NCBI RefSeq assembly: GCF_050627025.1
Contig: NZ_CP192472.1
Reading direction: 5' to 3' (one strand)
Length of the DNA stretch: 64,000 nt
Source of the DNA: Variovorax paradoxus_P
GTDB taxonomy: Bacteria > Pseudomonadota > Gammaproteobacteria > Burkholderiales > Burkholderiaceae_C
Part shown: positions 41,332 through 49,606 of the stretch, piece after piece
How positions within the stretch are numbered: the stretch's first letter is position 1
Layout of the letters: each line of letters opens with the position of its first letter
Position numbers and translations under genes: made by a program
The notes under the pieces: generated by a model
The model's database searches: none
Told to the model about the DNA's origin: nothing
The model's input: the letters and a program-made list of their open reading frames with translations, nothing else

Positions 41332-42204
41332 GTGGATTTCGGCACCTTCCTTGTCCAGTGCCTGAACTCGGTTCAGTACGGACTCCTGCTCTTCCTGGTG
41401 GCCTCGGGGCTCACGCTGATCTTCGGGATCATGGGCGTGATCAACCTTGCGCACGGCAGTTTCTACATGATCGGCGCGTACATGGCGTTCACGCTTGCGC
41501 CGCTTTTCGGAGACCAGTTTCTCTTGATGCTGGTAGCCGGCGTGGTGCTGGCGGCCATCTTCGGCTACGTGCTGGAGTGGGCCTTCTTCAGCTACCTTTA
41601 CCAGCGAGACCACCTGCAGCAGGTGCTCATGACCTATGGGCTCATCCTGGTGTTCGAGGAGCTGCGCTCCATTCTGGTGGGCAACGACGTGCATGGGGTC
41701 AAGGTGCCGGCGTGGCTGGACGGCAGCTTTGCGCTCGGCAATGTCATGAGCTACCCGTGGTACCGGCTCTTTGCTTCGGCCGCGTGCATCGTGCTGGCGG
41801 TGGCGCTGTACTGGGTGGTCAACCGCACGCGGCTGGGCATGATGATTCGTGCGGGCGCGAGCAATCGCGACATGGTGCGCGGCCTGGGCATCGACGTGAA
41901 GCGGCTCTACCGCATCGTGTTTGCGGCGGGCGTGGCGCTCGCGGCGCTGGCCGGAATGATTGCGGCGCCCATGTCGTCGGTGTATCCGAACATGGGCGCG
42001 AGCGTGCTCATCATCTGCTTCGTGCTGGTGGTGATCGGCGGCATCGGCTCGATCACCGGTGCACTGCTGGCTTCGCTGCTGGTGGGCTTCGTCGACACCT
42101 TCGGCAAGGTGTTCTTCGCGGACCTGAGCGGCATCGGCATCTATCTGCTGATGGCCATCGTGCTCATCTGGAAGCCCGAGGGGCTGATGGGGAGGCGCAC
42201 ATGA
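41332..42204 (+). CDS. Branched-chain-type ABC permease LivH
   Basis: A 290-residue inner-membrane permease with about eight helices, starting at a GTG. LTLIFGIMGVINLAHGSFYMIGAY and the later GIGSITGALLASLLVGFVD are standard LivH landmarks, though both runs are only part of the conserved stretch. It pairs with the LivM-type permease that follows with an ATGA overlap. Part of the importer for the box-cluster substrate. Confidence 0.92.
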   Translation: MDFGTFLVQCLNSVQYGLLLFLVASGLTLIFGIMGVINLAHGSFYMIGAYMAFTLAPLFGDQFLLMLVAGVVLAAIFGYVLEWAFFSYLYQRDHLQQVLMTYGLILVFEELRSILVGNDVHGVKVPAWLDGSFALGNVMSYPWYRLFASAACIVLAVALYWVVNRTRLGMMIRAGASNRDMVRGLGIDVKRLYRIVFAAGVALAALAGMIAAPMSSVYPNMGASVLIICFVLVVIGGIGSITGALLASLLVGFVDTFGKVFFADLSGIGIYLLMAIVLIWKPEGLMGRRT

Positions 42205-43172
42205 CGCAGGCTCACAGTTCCGTGCGGCGCGGCGCGTTCCTCGTGCCGGTGATCTGCGCCATTGCCATCGGCGTGCTCGGCCCGATGATGGGCAACTACG
42301 TGTCGGACTTCGTCGTCAAGGTGATGATCCTGTCGATCTTCGCGCTGAGCCTCGAATTGCTGGTTGGCATGACCGGCCTTGTGAGCCTGGGGCACGCGGC
42401 GTTCTACGGCATCGGCGCGTATGTCACGGTGCTGGCCTCGGGCAACGAGGGCGGCAACCTTGCGCTGCTGCTGCCCGCGGCCATGGGTGCCGCCGCGCTC
42501 TACGCGCTCTTCGTGGGGGCGCTCAGCCTGCGCACACGCGGCGTGTACTTCATCATGGTGACGCTCGCCTTCGCGCAGATGGCGTTCTTCGTGTTCCACG
42601 ACACCAAGGTGGGCGGCGGCAGCGACGGCATCTACATGTATGTGCGCCCCGCCATCGGCAAGCTCGACATGGAGAACCGCATGGTGCTGTTCTACGTGGT
42701 GCTTGCATCGCTGGTGTTCACCTACGGCCTCCTGGCGCTGGTGCGCCGCTCGCGCTTCGGTGCGGCCCTGGCGGGCATTCGCGTGAACGAGCAGCGCATG
42801 CGCGCGGCGGGCTTTCCGGTGTATGGCTACAAGCTCGCGGCCTTTGTGCTGGCGGGTGCGCTGGCCGGTCTGGCGGGTTTTCTGCTGGCCTCGCGAGACG
42901 GCGTGGTCAACCCCGAGCTCATGGCCTGGCACAACTCGGGCGAGGTGCTGCTGATGGTGATCCTGGGCGGCCTGGGGCATTTGCGCGGCGCGGTCATCGG
43001 CGCCATTGCGTTCACGCTGCTGAAGGAAATCTTCTCGACGCATGCGGTGATGGGGCCGCTGGCGGACCACTGGCAGCTGACGCTGGGCATTGCGATCATC
43101 GTGTTCGTGGCGCTGTTGCCGAAGGGGTTGATCGGGCTTGTGAAGCGCATCTCGCCGAAGGAGGCTGCATGA
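42201..43172 (+). CDS. Branched-chain-type ABC permease LivM
   Basis: A 323-residue inner-membrane permease with about ten helices. Typical motifs: GMTGLVSLGHAAFYGIGAYV, LRTRGVYFIMVTLAFAQM, and GGLGHLRGAVIGA near the end. The start overlaps the LivH stop. A palindromic repeat of about 105 bases separates it from the ATPase gene. It completes the membrane channel of the Liv-type importer. Confidence 0.92.
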   Translation: MTQAHSSVRRGAFLVPVICAIAIGVLGPMMGNYVSDFVVKVMILSIFALSLELLVGMTGLVSLGHAAFYGIGAYVTVLASGNEGGNLALLLPAAMGAAALYALFVGALSLRTRGVYFIMVTLAFAQMAFFVFHDTKVGGGSDGIYMYVRPAIGKLDMENRMVLFYVVLASLVFTYGLLALVRRSRFGAALAGIRVNEQRMRAAGFPVYGYKLAAFVLAGALAGLAGFLLASRDGVVNPELMAWHNSGEVLLMVILGGLGHLRGAVIGAIAFTLLKEIFSTHAVMGPLADHWQLTLGIAIIVFVALLPKGLIGLVKRISPKEAA

Positions 43173-43187
43173 CTGGCCTTTCGTATT

Positions 43188-43292
43188 TCTCCCTCCCTTT
43201 CCTGGGGAGGGCCGGGGTGGGGGCACGCGGCGCCACCTTCGGGCGCCCTGCCCGCCCCCATCCCAACCTTCCCCCAAAGGGGGAAGGAGCAA
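43188..43292. repeat. Nested GC palindrome, copy 3
   Basis: Third copy of the hairpin-pair element, in the gap between the LivM and LivG-type genes. It begins TTTCTCCCTCCC and ends CCCCCAAAGGGGGAAGGAGC-AA, with a middle GC hairpin (GGGCGCC region) unlike the other copies. The terminal AAGGAG sits eight bases before the next ATG, so as in copy 2 the repeat carries the ribosome-binding site. Confidence 0.78.
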
Positions 43293-43296
43293 AACC

Positions 43297-44049
43297 ATGA
43301 ACGCCACCTCTCTTCTTTCCGTTCAAGGCCTCACCCGCCGCTTCGGCGGCCTCACCGCCGTGAACGCCGTCACGCTCGACCTGCACGTCGGCGAAGTGCA
43401 TGCGGTGATCGGCACCAACGGCGCGGGCAAGTCGACGCTCATCAACATGCTCTCGGGCGAGATCGAGGCCTCTGAAGGCCGCATCACGCTCGACGGCACC
43501 GACGTGACGCAGCGCGCGCAGTGGCGCCGCGCCCGCGCCGGCGTGGGCCGCAGCTACCAGCGCACGACCATCTTCCCCGAGTTCAGCGTGCACGAAAACT
43601 GCCGGCTCGCGGCGCAGGCAGCCACGGCTAGGCCGTGGACCGTGTGGGAGTCGTCGCAGCGCTGCGCAGCCAGCAATGGGGCGGCCGACGCGGCGCTGGA
43701 AGCGGCCGGCCTTGCGAACGAAGCCCAGCGCATTGCCGGCACGCTGAGCCACGGCGCACAGCGGCAGCTCGAAGTGGCAATGTGCCTTGCCACCAAGCCC
43801 CGCGTGCTGCTGCTCGACGAGCCTCTTGCAGGCATGGGCGCCGAAGAGACCGACCGCATGCTCACGCTGCTTGCGCGCCTGAAGGCCACGCACGCCATCC
43901 TGCTGGTCGAGCACGACATGGATGCGGTGTTCCGCATTGCCGACCGCATCACGGTGATGGTGAACGGCACGGTCATCGCAACGGGCGACCCGGCCTCGAT
44001 TCGAGAAAACCCCGAAGTGCGCACGGCCTACCTGGGCGAGGACCACTGA
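43297..44049 (+). CDS. Liv-type ABC ATPase LivG
   Basis: A 250-residue ATPase with Walker A GTNGAGKST, signature LSHGAQRQLE (in place of LSGGQ), Walker B VLLLDEPLAGMG and switch His in LLVEHDMDAVF. The C-terminus RTAYLGEDH is standard for LivG. The unusual signature is common among aromatic-acid Liv systems. Its ribosome site is within the upstream repeat. Together with LivF it powers the importer. Confidence 0.92.
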   Translation: MNATSLLSVQGLTRRFGGLTAVNAVTLDLHVGEVHAVIGTNGAGKSTLINMLSGEIEASEGRITLDGTDVTQRAQWRRARAGVGRSYQRTTIFPEFSVHENCRLAAQAATARPWTVWESSQRCAASNGAADAALEAAGLANEAQRIAGTLSHGAQRQLEVAMCLATKPRVLLLDEPLAGMGAEETDRMLTLLARLKATHAILLVEHDMDAVFRIADRITVMVNGTVIATGDPASIRENPEVRTAYLGEDH

Positions 44050-44050
44050 C

Positions 44051-44752
44051 ATGCTCGTCGTCCGCGACCTCAACACCTACTACGGCAACAGCCACATCCT
44101 GCGCGGCGTGCATGCCGGCATACCCGCAGCCACGTCGGTCGGCCTGCTCGGGCGCAACGGCATGGGCAAGACCACGCTCATCCGCAGCATGATGGGCTAC
44201 GTGCGCCCGGCCTCGGGCGAAGTGCAGGTCGATGGCCGCACCGTCACCGGCTGGCCGCCAGAGAAGATGGCGCGCCTGGGCATCGGCTATGTGCCCGAAG
44301 GCCGTGGAATCTTTCCGAACCTCTCGGTGCGCGAGAACCTCGTGATGAGCGAGCGCGCTGGCATCGACGGCCGCCGCGCCTGGACCTTCGACCGCGTGAT
44401 GGCCACCTTTCCGCGGCTGGCCGAGCGGCTCTCGCATGGTGGCCAGCAGCTCTCGGGCGGCGAGCAGCAAATGCTTTCCATCGGCCGCGCCCTCATGACC
44501 AACCCGCGCCTGCTGATCCTCGACGAGGCCACCGAAGGCCTCGCACCGCTGATCGTGGCCGAGATCTGGCGCGTGATCGGCGAGATTCGCGCAACCGGCA
44601 TCGCCACGCTCATCGTCGACCGCGACTACCGCAAGGTGCTTGCGCACACGGATCTCGCGGTGGTCATGGAAAAGGGCCAGATCGTGCGGCATGGCGCATC
44701 GGCCGACTTGCTGGGGGAGCCGAAGGCGCTTGAGGAACTGCTGGGCGTGTAG
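44051..44752 (+). CDS. Liv-type ABC ATPase LivF
   Basis: A 233-residue ATPase starting one base after the LivG stop. Walker A is GRNGMGKTT, the family motif IGYVPEGRGIFPNLSV is present, the signature is LSGGEQQML and Walker B is LLILDEATEGLAP. The H-loop reads IVDRDYRKVL, where LivF proteins usually have VEQN; the nucleotide switch may differ. It is the last gene of the rightward box/Liv run. A LysR gene follows on the opposite strand three bases later. Confidence 0.92.
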   Translation: MLVVRDLNTYYGNSHILRGVHAGIPAATSVGLLGRNGMGKTTLIRSMMGYVRPASGEVQVDGRTVTGWPPEKMARLGIGYVPEGRGIFPNLSVRENLVMSERAGIDGRRAWTFDRVMATFPRLAERLSHGGQQLSGGEQQMLSIGRALMTNPRLLILDEATEGLAPLIVAEIWRVIGEIRATGIATLIVDRDYRKVLAHTDLAVVMEKGQIVRHGASADLLGEPKALEELLGV

Positions 44753-44755
44753 CGT

Positions 44756-45667
44756 TCAGGCGCCGCGCTGCGCCATGAGGAAGTCGATGAACACCCGCAT
44801 GCGCAGCGGCACGTGGCGCCCGTCCGGGTACAGCAGCGTGTAGGGGCGCGAGCGGCCCGCAAAGGGCTTGAGCACTTCGACGAGCGTGCCGTCGGCCAGT
44901 TCTTTTTCCACAACGAAGCGGTAAGTCTGGAACAGCCCGGCGTCGCTCCTGGCAAGGGTGACGCCGCCGAGCACGTCGTCGGAGCAGCTGTAGGCGCTGT
45001 CCGCAAAAACCTCGCGGTCCTTGCCGTTCTCCTTGAAGAGCCACGAGATGCGGCGGCCGCTGCTGGGCAGCTCGAACTGGATGCACTCGTGCGCGGAAAG
45101 ATCTGCCAGCGTGCGCGGCGTGCCGGCCCTCTTCAGGTACTTGCGCGTGGCAACAACGACAAGATCGGCATCTTCCAGGTGCCGCGCGATCAGCGTGGAG
45201 TCGGGCTGGGCGCGCACGCGCACGGCCATGTCGTAGCCCTCTTCGACAAAGTCGATGTTTCGGTTGCTCAGGTGCACATGCAGGCGGATGTCGGGAAAGC
45301 GTTCGCGGAACACCGGCAGCAGCGGCAGGATGCGGTGATGCCCATAGGTGGTGGGCACGCTGATGCGCAGCGTGCCCGAAGGCTGCGCCTGCTGGCCCAT
45401 TACCTCGCGCTCGGCATCGGCAAGCTGCGCCAGTGCCTGCTGGCACTGCGCAAAGTAGGTGCGGCCCGCATCGGTGAGCCGCACGCTGCGCGTGGTGCGC
45501 ACGAACAGACGCAGGCCCAGCCGCTTTTCGAGCCGCGAGATCGAGCGGCTCACTGCAGCCGGCGTTACACCCGCCGCAAGCGCCGCCGACGTAAAGCCGC
45601 CGGTTTCCGCAGCAAGGCAGAAGAGCTCGATGCTGCCCAGGAGGATGTCGCCGAACTGCCTTTGCAT
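44756..45667 (-). CDS. LysR regulator of SDR/tautomerase genes
   Basis: A 303-residue LysR protein. Helix-turn-helix at residues 10-65 (LGSIELFCLAAETGGFTSAA, TPAAVSRSISRLE), then an effector domain from about 90 starting SGTLRISVPTTYGHHRIL. This branch is the common PcaQ/DsdC-distant 'CrgA-like' group. It diverges from the SDR gene across 107 bases and is convergent with the last Liv gene. It probably controls the SDR-tautomerase pair, not the box genes, because of its orientation. Confidence 0.9.
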   Translation of the reverse strand: MQRQFGDILLGSIELFCLAAETGGFTSAALAAGVTPAAVSRSISRLEKRLGLRLFVRTTRSVRLTDAGRTYFAQCQQALAQLADAEREVMGQQAQPSGTLRISVPTTYGHHRILPLLPVFRERFPDIRLHVHLSNRNIDFVEEGYDMAVRVRAQPDSTLIARHLEDADLVVVATRKYLKRAGTPRTLADLSAHECIQFELPSSGRRISWLFKENGKDREVFADSAYSCSDDVLGGVTLARSDAGLFQTYRFVVEKELADGTLVEVLKPFAGRSRPYTLLYPDGRHVPLRMRVFIDFLMAQRGA

Positions 45668-45774
45668 GGATTGATTACCTCGCGTATCAAGTGAAGTGCG
45701 AGTCTAGTGATTTATCTATTGCCGCGTCATCAATACAGTTCTCCTCACGTCATCAACCTGTTTGGAGAACCGAC

Positions 45775-46521
45775 ATGCAAGACAGCAGCAACAACTCACC
45801 CACCGTCGTCATCACCGGTGCCTCGAGCGGCATCGGCCTGGGCCTCGCACAGGCCTACCTGGAGCGCGGCTTCAACGTGGTCGCGAATGCACGCACCGAA
45901 GAGCGGCTTGCCGCCGCCGCAAAGCAGTTGGGCAACCCCGCACGCTTCCTGGGCGTGGCGGGCGACATCGGCCAGCGCGAAACCGCGCAGCAGCTCGTCG
46001 CCCGCGCTGTGGAACGCTTCGGCAAAGTCGACGTGCTGGTCAACAACGCGGGCATCTTCAACGCCAAGCCGTTCGTCGAATACACAGAGGAAGAGCTCGA
46101 CCAGCTGGTGGCCACCAACCTCAAGGGCTTTGTCTATGCATCGCAGGCTGCGGCAAGGCACATGGTGGCGCGCCGCCAGGGCCACATCGTGAACATCACC
46201 GCCAGCATTGCGCTGCAGCCGAACCAGCAGGTGCCTGCCCTGCTGCCGGTGCTCATCAAGGGCGGCATCAACGCCGCGACGCGCGCACTGGCGCTCGAGC
46301 TTGCGCCGCACAACGTCAAGGTGAATGCGGTGGCGCCCGGCATCGTCGACACGCCGCTGTACACGCCCGAGCAGCACGGCTTTCTGAACGGCCTTGCGCC
46401 CGCCGGACGCATTGCGACCGTGCGCGAAATTGCCGATGCGGTGCTCTACCTCACCAGTGCCGATTTCACGACAGGCGTGGTGCTGCCGGTGGACGGCGGC
46501 ATGAGCACGGGCAAGTGGTAA
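45775..46521 (+). CDS. Short-chain dehydrogenase/reductase lacking the usual Tyr
   Basis: A 248-residue SDR with cofactor motif TGASSGIGLG (residues 14-23), DVLVNNAG and the ending VLPVDGGMS. The catalytic Ser is probably in NITAS. Aligning NITASIALQPNQQVPALLPV-LIKGGIN with the usual YxxxK, the Lys is present but the Tyr position holds Pro (PVLIK). Catalysis by the ordinary mechanism would therefore be impaired, yet the rest of the fold is intact. TTGGAGAAC precedes the ATG. It precedes a tautomerase gene by 28 bases. Confidence 0.85.
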   Translation: MQDSSNNSPTVVITGASSGIGLGLAQAYLERGFNVVANARTEERLAAAAKQLGNPARFLGVAGDIGQRETAQQLVARAVERFGKVDVLVNNAGIFNAKPFVEYTEEELDQLVATNLKGFVYASQAAARHMVARRQGHIVNITASIALQPNQQVPALLPVLIKGGINAATRALALELAPHNVKVNAVAPGIVDTPLYTPEQHGFLNGLAPAGRIATVREIADAVLYLTSADFTTGVVLPVDGGMSTGKW

Positions 46522-46549
46522 TCACCTCATTCACCCCAAGGAGCACGCC

Positions 46550-46774
46550 ATGCCTTTCATCAACCTGAAGATCACCCGTGACGGCGTCACGCGCGAGCAG
46601 AAGAGGCAGGTCATTGCCGAGTTCACGGAAACGCTCGAACGCGTGCTGAACAAGCCGCCCGAGTGGACACACATCGTGATCGAGGAGATCGACACCGACG
46701 ACTGGGGCTTTGCAGGCCTGACGACGACCGAGTACCGCAAGCGGCTGGCGGACAAGGCCAAGGCGGCGCAGTGA
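46550..46774 (+). CDS. 4-oxalocrotonate tautomerase family protein
   Basis: A 74-residue member of the tautomerase superfamily. After Met removal, Pro1 (from MPFINLKITRDG) is the catalytic base; the pattern continues EQKRQVIAEFTETLERVLNK and TIVIEE-like HIVIEEIDTDDWGFAG. AAGGAG lies upstream. The ring-cleavage tautomerases usually have Arg at positions 11 and 39; Arg10-type residue is present, the second is not obvious. Probably acts on the product of the adjacent SDR (inference). Confidence 0.88.
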   Translation: MPFINLKITRDGVTREQKRQVIAEFTETLERVLNKPPEWTHIVIEEIDTDDWGFAGLTTTEYRKRLADKAKAAQ

Positions 46775-46795
46775 AAGACGCTGAGGGGCCAGCGC

Positions 46796-47503
46796 CTATT
46801 CGATGAAGCGGCGCAGCCCTTCCAGGTCGATCACGGTGATGCCGCCGTACTCGATGCGCAAAAAGCCCGCCTCCTTCAGCCGGTTCAACGCCGCATTGCA
46901 CCGCTGGCGCGACACGCCCGAGAGGTTCGCAATTTCTTCCTGCGACGTCTGCAGGTGCGGGTCGCTGCCCGGATAAAGCCACGGATGGAACAGCCCCGCC
47001 AGCGCTCGCGCCACCTGGCTGTCTGCGTCCAGCAGGCGATGCGCGGCGTAGTTGCCCATGAACCAGTGCAGCCGTTCGTTGAGCTGCTGCAGCAGAAAGT
47101 GATCGAAGCCGCGTTGCGTGCGATGCAGCCACTGGAACGTCTCCAGCGGCAGTTGGGCCACGCGGCTGGGCCGCAGCGCAATGACGTCGGCCGAGCGCGG
47201 AGCGGCGCGCAGCAGCGTGCCTTCGCCGAACCAGCTGCCGACCGACAGCCCGCCGAAGGTGACCGAGCGGCCGTCGCTGGAGGTGATCGACCATTTGAGC
47301 AAACCTTCGAGCGTGCCGTACCAGTGCAGCGGCGTATCGCCGCGGCGGCACAGCGCGGCGCCGGCCGCGACTTCGACTTCGCGCATCTCGTCGAGCACGC
47401 GCTCGCGCGCCGCGTCGTCGAGCGCCGGGAACCAGGCCGAGCGCTGGAGCAACTGCTCGATCGTGAGCGATGCCGCCGTGATGGCCGGCTTCGTCGTTGG
47501 CAT
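46796..47503 (-). CDS. Crp/Fnr-family transcriptional regulator
   Basis: A 235-residue regulator: cyclic-nucleotide-binding-like beta-roll at residues 20-130 (GAALCRRGDTPLHWYGTLEG, WFGEGTLLR), a dimer helix and a C-terminal winged helix (TSQEEIANLSGVSRQRCNAA). The cAMP-binding Arg-Ser/Thr pair of Crp and the Fnr cysteines are not evident, so the effector may be another small molecule. The ATG at 47503 has AGGAG at nine bases; upstream frame is not used. It diverges from the BKACE gene and may regulate that operon. Confidence 0.88.
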   Translation of the reverse strand: MPTTKPAITAASLTIEQLLQRSAWFPALDDAARERVLDEMREVEVAAGAALCRRGDTPLHWYGTLEGLLKWSITSSDGRSVTFGGLSVGSWFGEGTLLRAAPRSADVIALRPSRVAQLPLETFQWLHRTQRGFDHFLLQQLNERLHWFMGNYAAHRLLDADSQVARALAGLFHPWLYPGSDPHLQTSQEEIANLSGVSRQRCNAALNRLKEAGFLRIEYGGITVIDLEGLRRFIE

Positions 47504-47648
47504 GAAAAGAAAGCTCCTGATGTGGCGAAAAAGGGGCCGCGCCGCGTAAACCCTGACTCCAAATGTCGTCGCAATGACTGAGTGTGCCTGCGCCTGCAAA
47601 AAATAATAGCGCGCCCCTCATGAACGAAGACCCCAGGAGATCCGGAGC

Positions 47649-48572
47649 ATGTCGTCCAAGCGCAAAGTGATCGTGACCATTGCCCCCACGGGCGGCATGG
47701 CGCACAAGTCGCAGAACCCGAACCTTCCCACCCAGCCGGCCGAAATTGCGGCCGACGTGCTGCGCTGCTGGAATGCCGGCGCCAGCGTGGCTGCCATTCA
47801 CGCGCGGCGGCCCGACGACGGCGCCACGTGCAACGCCGACGTGTACCGCGACATCAACAGCCGCATTCGCGATGCCGGCTGCGACATCGTCATCAACAAC
47901 TCCACCGGCGGCGGCGTGCATGGCGACATGGTGAAGCCGCTGGCGGGCGACCGCTGGGAGATTGCGTGGGAAGAGCGCATCAAGGGCATGGACGCGGGCG
48001 CCGAGATGTGCACGCTGGATGCGACCACGCTCAACCTGAGCTTCGAGGGAAAGCAGATCCTGATGGACACGCCCATTACCCGTGGCCGCGAGCTGGCGGC
48101 CGGCATGAAGGCGCGCGGCATCAAGCCCGAGTGGGAGGTGTTCAGCCCCACGCACATCCTGCAGGACACGGCCACGCTGATCGGCGAGGGCCACGACGAC
48201 GAGCCCTACTTCATCAACCTGGTGATGAACGTGCACCGCAACTTCCAGAACGCGATGCCGTATTCGCCGCGCTTCCTGCAGATGATGGTCGACACGCTGC
48301 CCAAGGGCAGCATCTTCGGCGTGAGCGGCATCGGCACTTCGCAGCTGGAGGCCAATGTGGCGGCACTGCTGCTGGGTGGGCATGCCCGCGTGGGGCTTGA
48401 GGACAACCTTTACTTTCGCCACGGCGAGCTCGCCACCAACGTGCAGCTCACCGAACGCATCGTGCGCGTTATCCATGAGCTCGACATGGAAGTGGCCACG
48501 CCTGCAGAGGCAAGGCAGATGATGGGGCTGCCGCGCAGAGGCGGGCCGCGCCCCGAATTCGCGCCGCGTTAA
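47649..48572 (+). CDS. BKACE (beta-keto acid cleavage) enzyme
   Basis: A 307-residue beta-keto acid cleavage enzyme (DUF849), a zinc TIM-barrel protein that combines a beta-keto acid with acetyl-CoA to release acetoacetate and a new CoA ester. The motifs IVTIAPTGGMAHK, AAIHARRPDDG (His zinc ligand), NNSTGGG and WEVFSPTHIL follow family order. A known activity of the family is cleavage of 3-dehydrocarnitine; the downstream carnitine-dehydrogenase-like gene makes that attractive, but the substrate is not proven. It begins a four-gene run with short gaps. Confidence 0.88.
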   Translation: MSSKRKVIVTIAPTGGMAHKSQNPNLPTQPAEIAADVLRCWNAGASVAAIHARRPDDGATCNADVYRDINSRIRDAGCDIVINNSTGGGVHGDMVKPLAGDRWEIAWEERIKGMDAGAEMCTLDATTLNLSFEGKQILMDTPITRGRELAAGMKARGIKPEWEVFSPTHILQDTATLIGEGHDDEPYFINLVMNVHRNFQNAMPYSPRFLQMMVDTLPKGSIFGVSGIGTSQLEANVAALLLGGHARVGLEDNLYFRHGELATNVQLTERIVRVIHELDMEVATPAEARQMMGLPRRGGPRPEFAPR

Positions 48573-48609
48573 GCGGTCGTTCACCCGCCATGAAAACAGG
48601 AGACATTCC

Positions 48610-49602
48610 ATGAACAACCGCCGCCACTTCATCCACACGCTGGGCGCAGCCACTGCGCTGGGCGCCCTCTCCCCGCTGGCTGCGCTGGCCCAGGCGCTCG
48701 AGCAGGTGAAGATCTACTACGGCTTTCCAGCCGGCAGCGCGGGCGACAGCGTGGCACGCCGCGTGGGCGAAAAGCTTGCGGGATCGGCCTACACGCGCAA
48801 CGTGGCCGTGGTCGAGAACAAGCCGGGCGCGGGCGGCCGCATTGCGCTCGAAAGCCTGAAGAGCGCGCCGGCCGATGGCAGCGTGCTGGCGCTGTCGCCG
48901 TTCTCGTGCACGTCGATCTATCCGCACATCTACAGCAAGCTCAGCTACGACCCGGCCAGGGATTTCGTGGCGGTGTCGATCGCAGCCGTCATGCACCACG
49001 GCCTGGCGATCGGCCCGCTGGTGCCGCCCGAAGTGCGCACGGTGAAAGACTTTCTGGCCTGGGCCAAGGCCAACCCGAACCAGGCCAGCTACGGCTCTCC
49101 GGCGGCCGGCTCTACGCCGCACTTCATCGGCGCACTGCTGGGGCTGAACAACGGAGTCGACCTGAAGCATGTGCCCTACCGCGGCTCGATTCCCGGCGTG
49201 ACCGATGTGGTGGGCGGGCAGATTGCGGCCATGGTCACGCCCAGCGGCGACTTCATTCCCAACCACAAGGCCGGCAAGCTGCGGCTGATTGCCACATCGG
49301 GCAAGGCGCGCTCACCCTTCTCGCCCGAAGTGCCGACCTTTGCAGAACAGGGCTTCGGGGAGCTGACCACCGAGGAGTGGTTCGGCTTCTACGCGCCGGC
49401 CAAAACCCCCGCCAGTGTGGTGGCGGCGGCCAACGCCGCCATCAATGCAGCCATCAAGGAAAAAGTGGTGACCGACAGCCTGGCCGTGGTCGGCCTGATC
49501 GCGCAGGGCTCCACGGCCGAGGAGATGGCGCGCTCGCAGCGGGCCGAGGCCGAGCGCTGGGGGCCGTTGGTAAAGAAGATCGGCTTCACCGCTGACTCCT
49601 GA
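48610..49602 (+). CDS. Bug-family substrate-binding protein
   Basis: A 330-residue tripartite-tricarboxylate-transporter-type periplasmic binding protein. Signal peptide with twin-Arg-like start (NNRRHFIHTLGAATALGAL, cleavage near ALA-QA). The mature part has YYGFPAGSAGDSVARR (ligand loop), VVENKPGAGGRIA and YGSPAAGSTPHFIGALL, typical of the Bug/TctC fold. Betaproteobacteria carry many orphan copies; no TctAB permease genes are in the window. It probably senses or captures the substrate of the surrounding degradation genes. Confidence 0.9.
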   Translation: MNNRRHFIHTLGAATALGALSPLAALAQALEQVKIYYGFPAGSAGDSVARRVGEKLAGSAYTRNVAVVENKPGAGGRIALESLKSAPADGSVLALSPFSCTSIYPHIYSKLSYDPARDFVAVSIAAVMHHGLAIGPLVPPEVRTVKDFLAWAKANPNQASYGSPAAGSTPHFIGALLGLNNGVDLKHVPYRGSIPGVTDVVGGQIAAMVTPSGDFIPNHKAGKLRLIATSGKARSPFSPEVPTFAEQGFGELTTEEWFGFYAPAKTPASVVAAANAAINAAIKEKVVTDSLAVVGLIAQGSTAEEMARSQRAEAERWGPLVKKIGFTADS

Positions 49603-49606
49603 GGCG

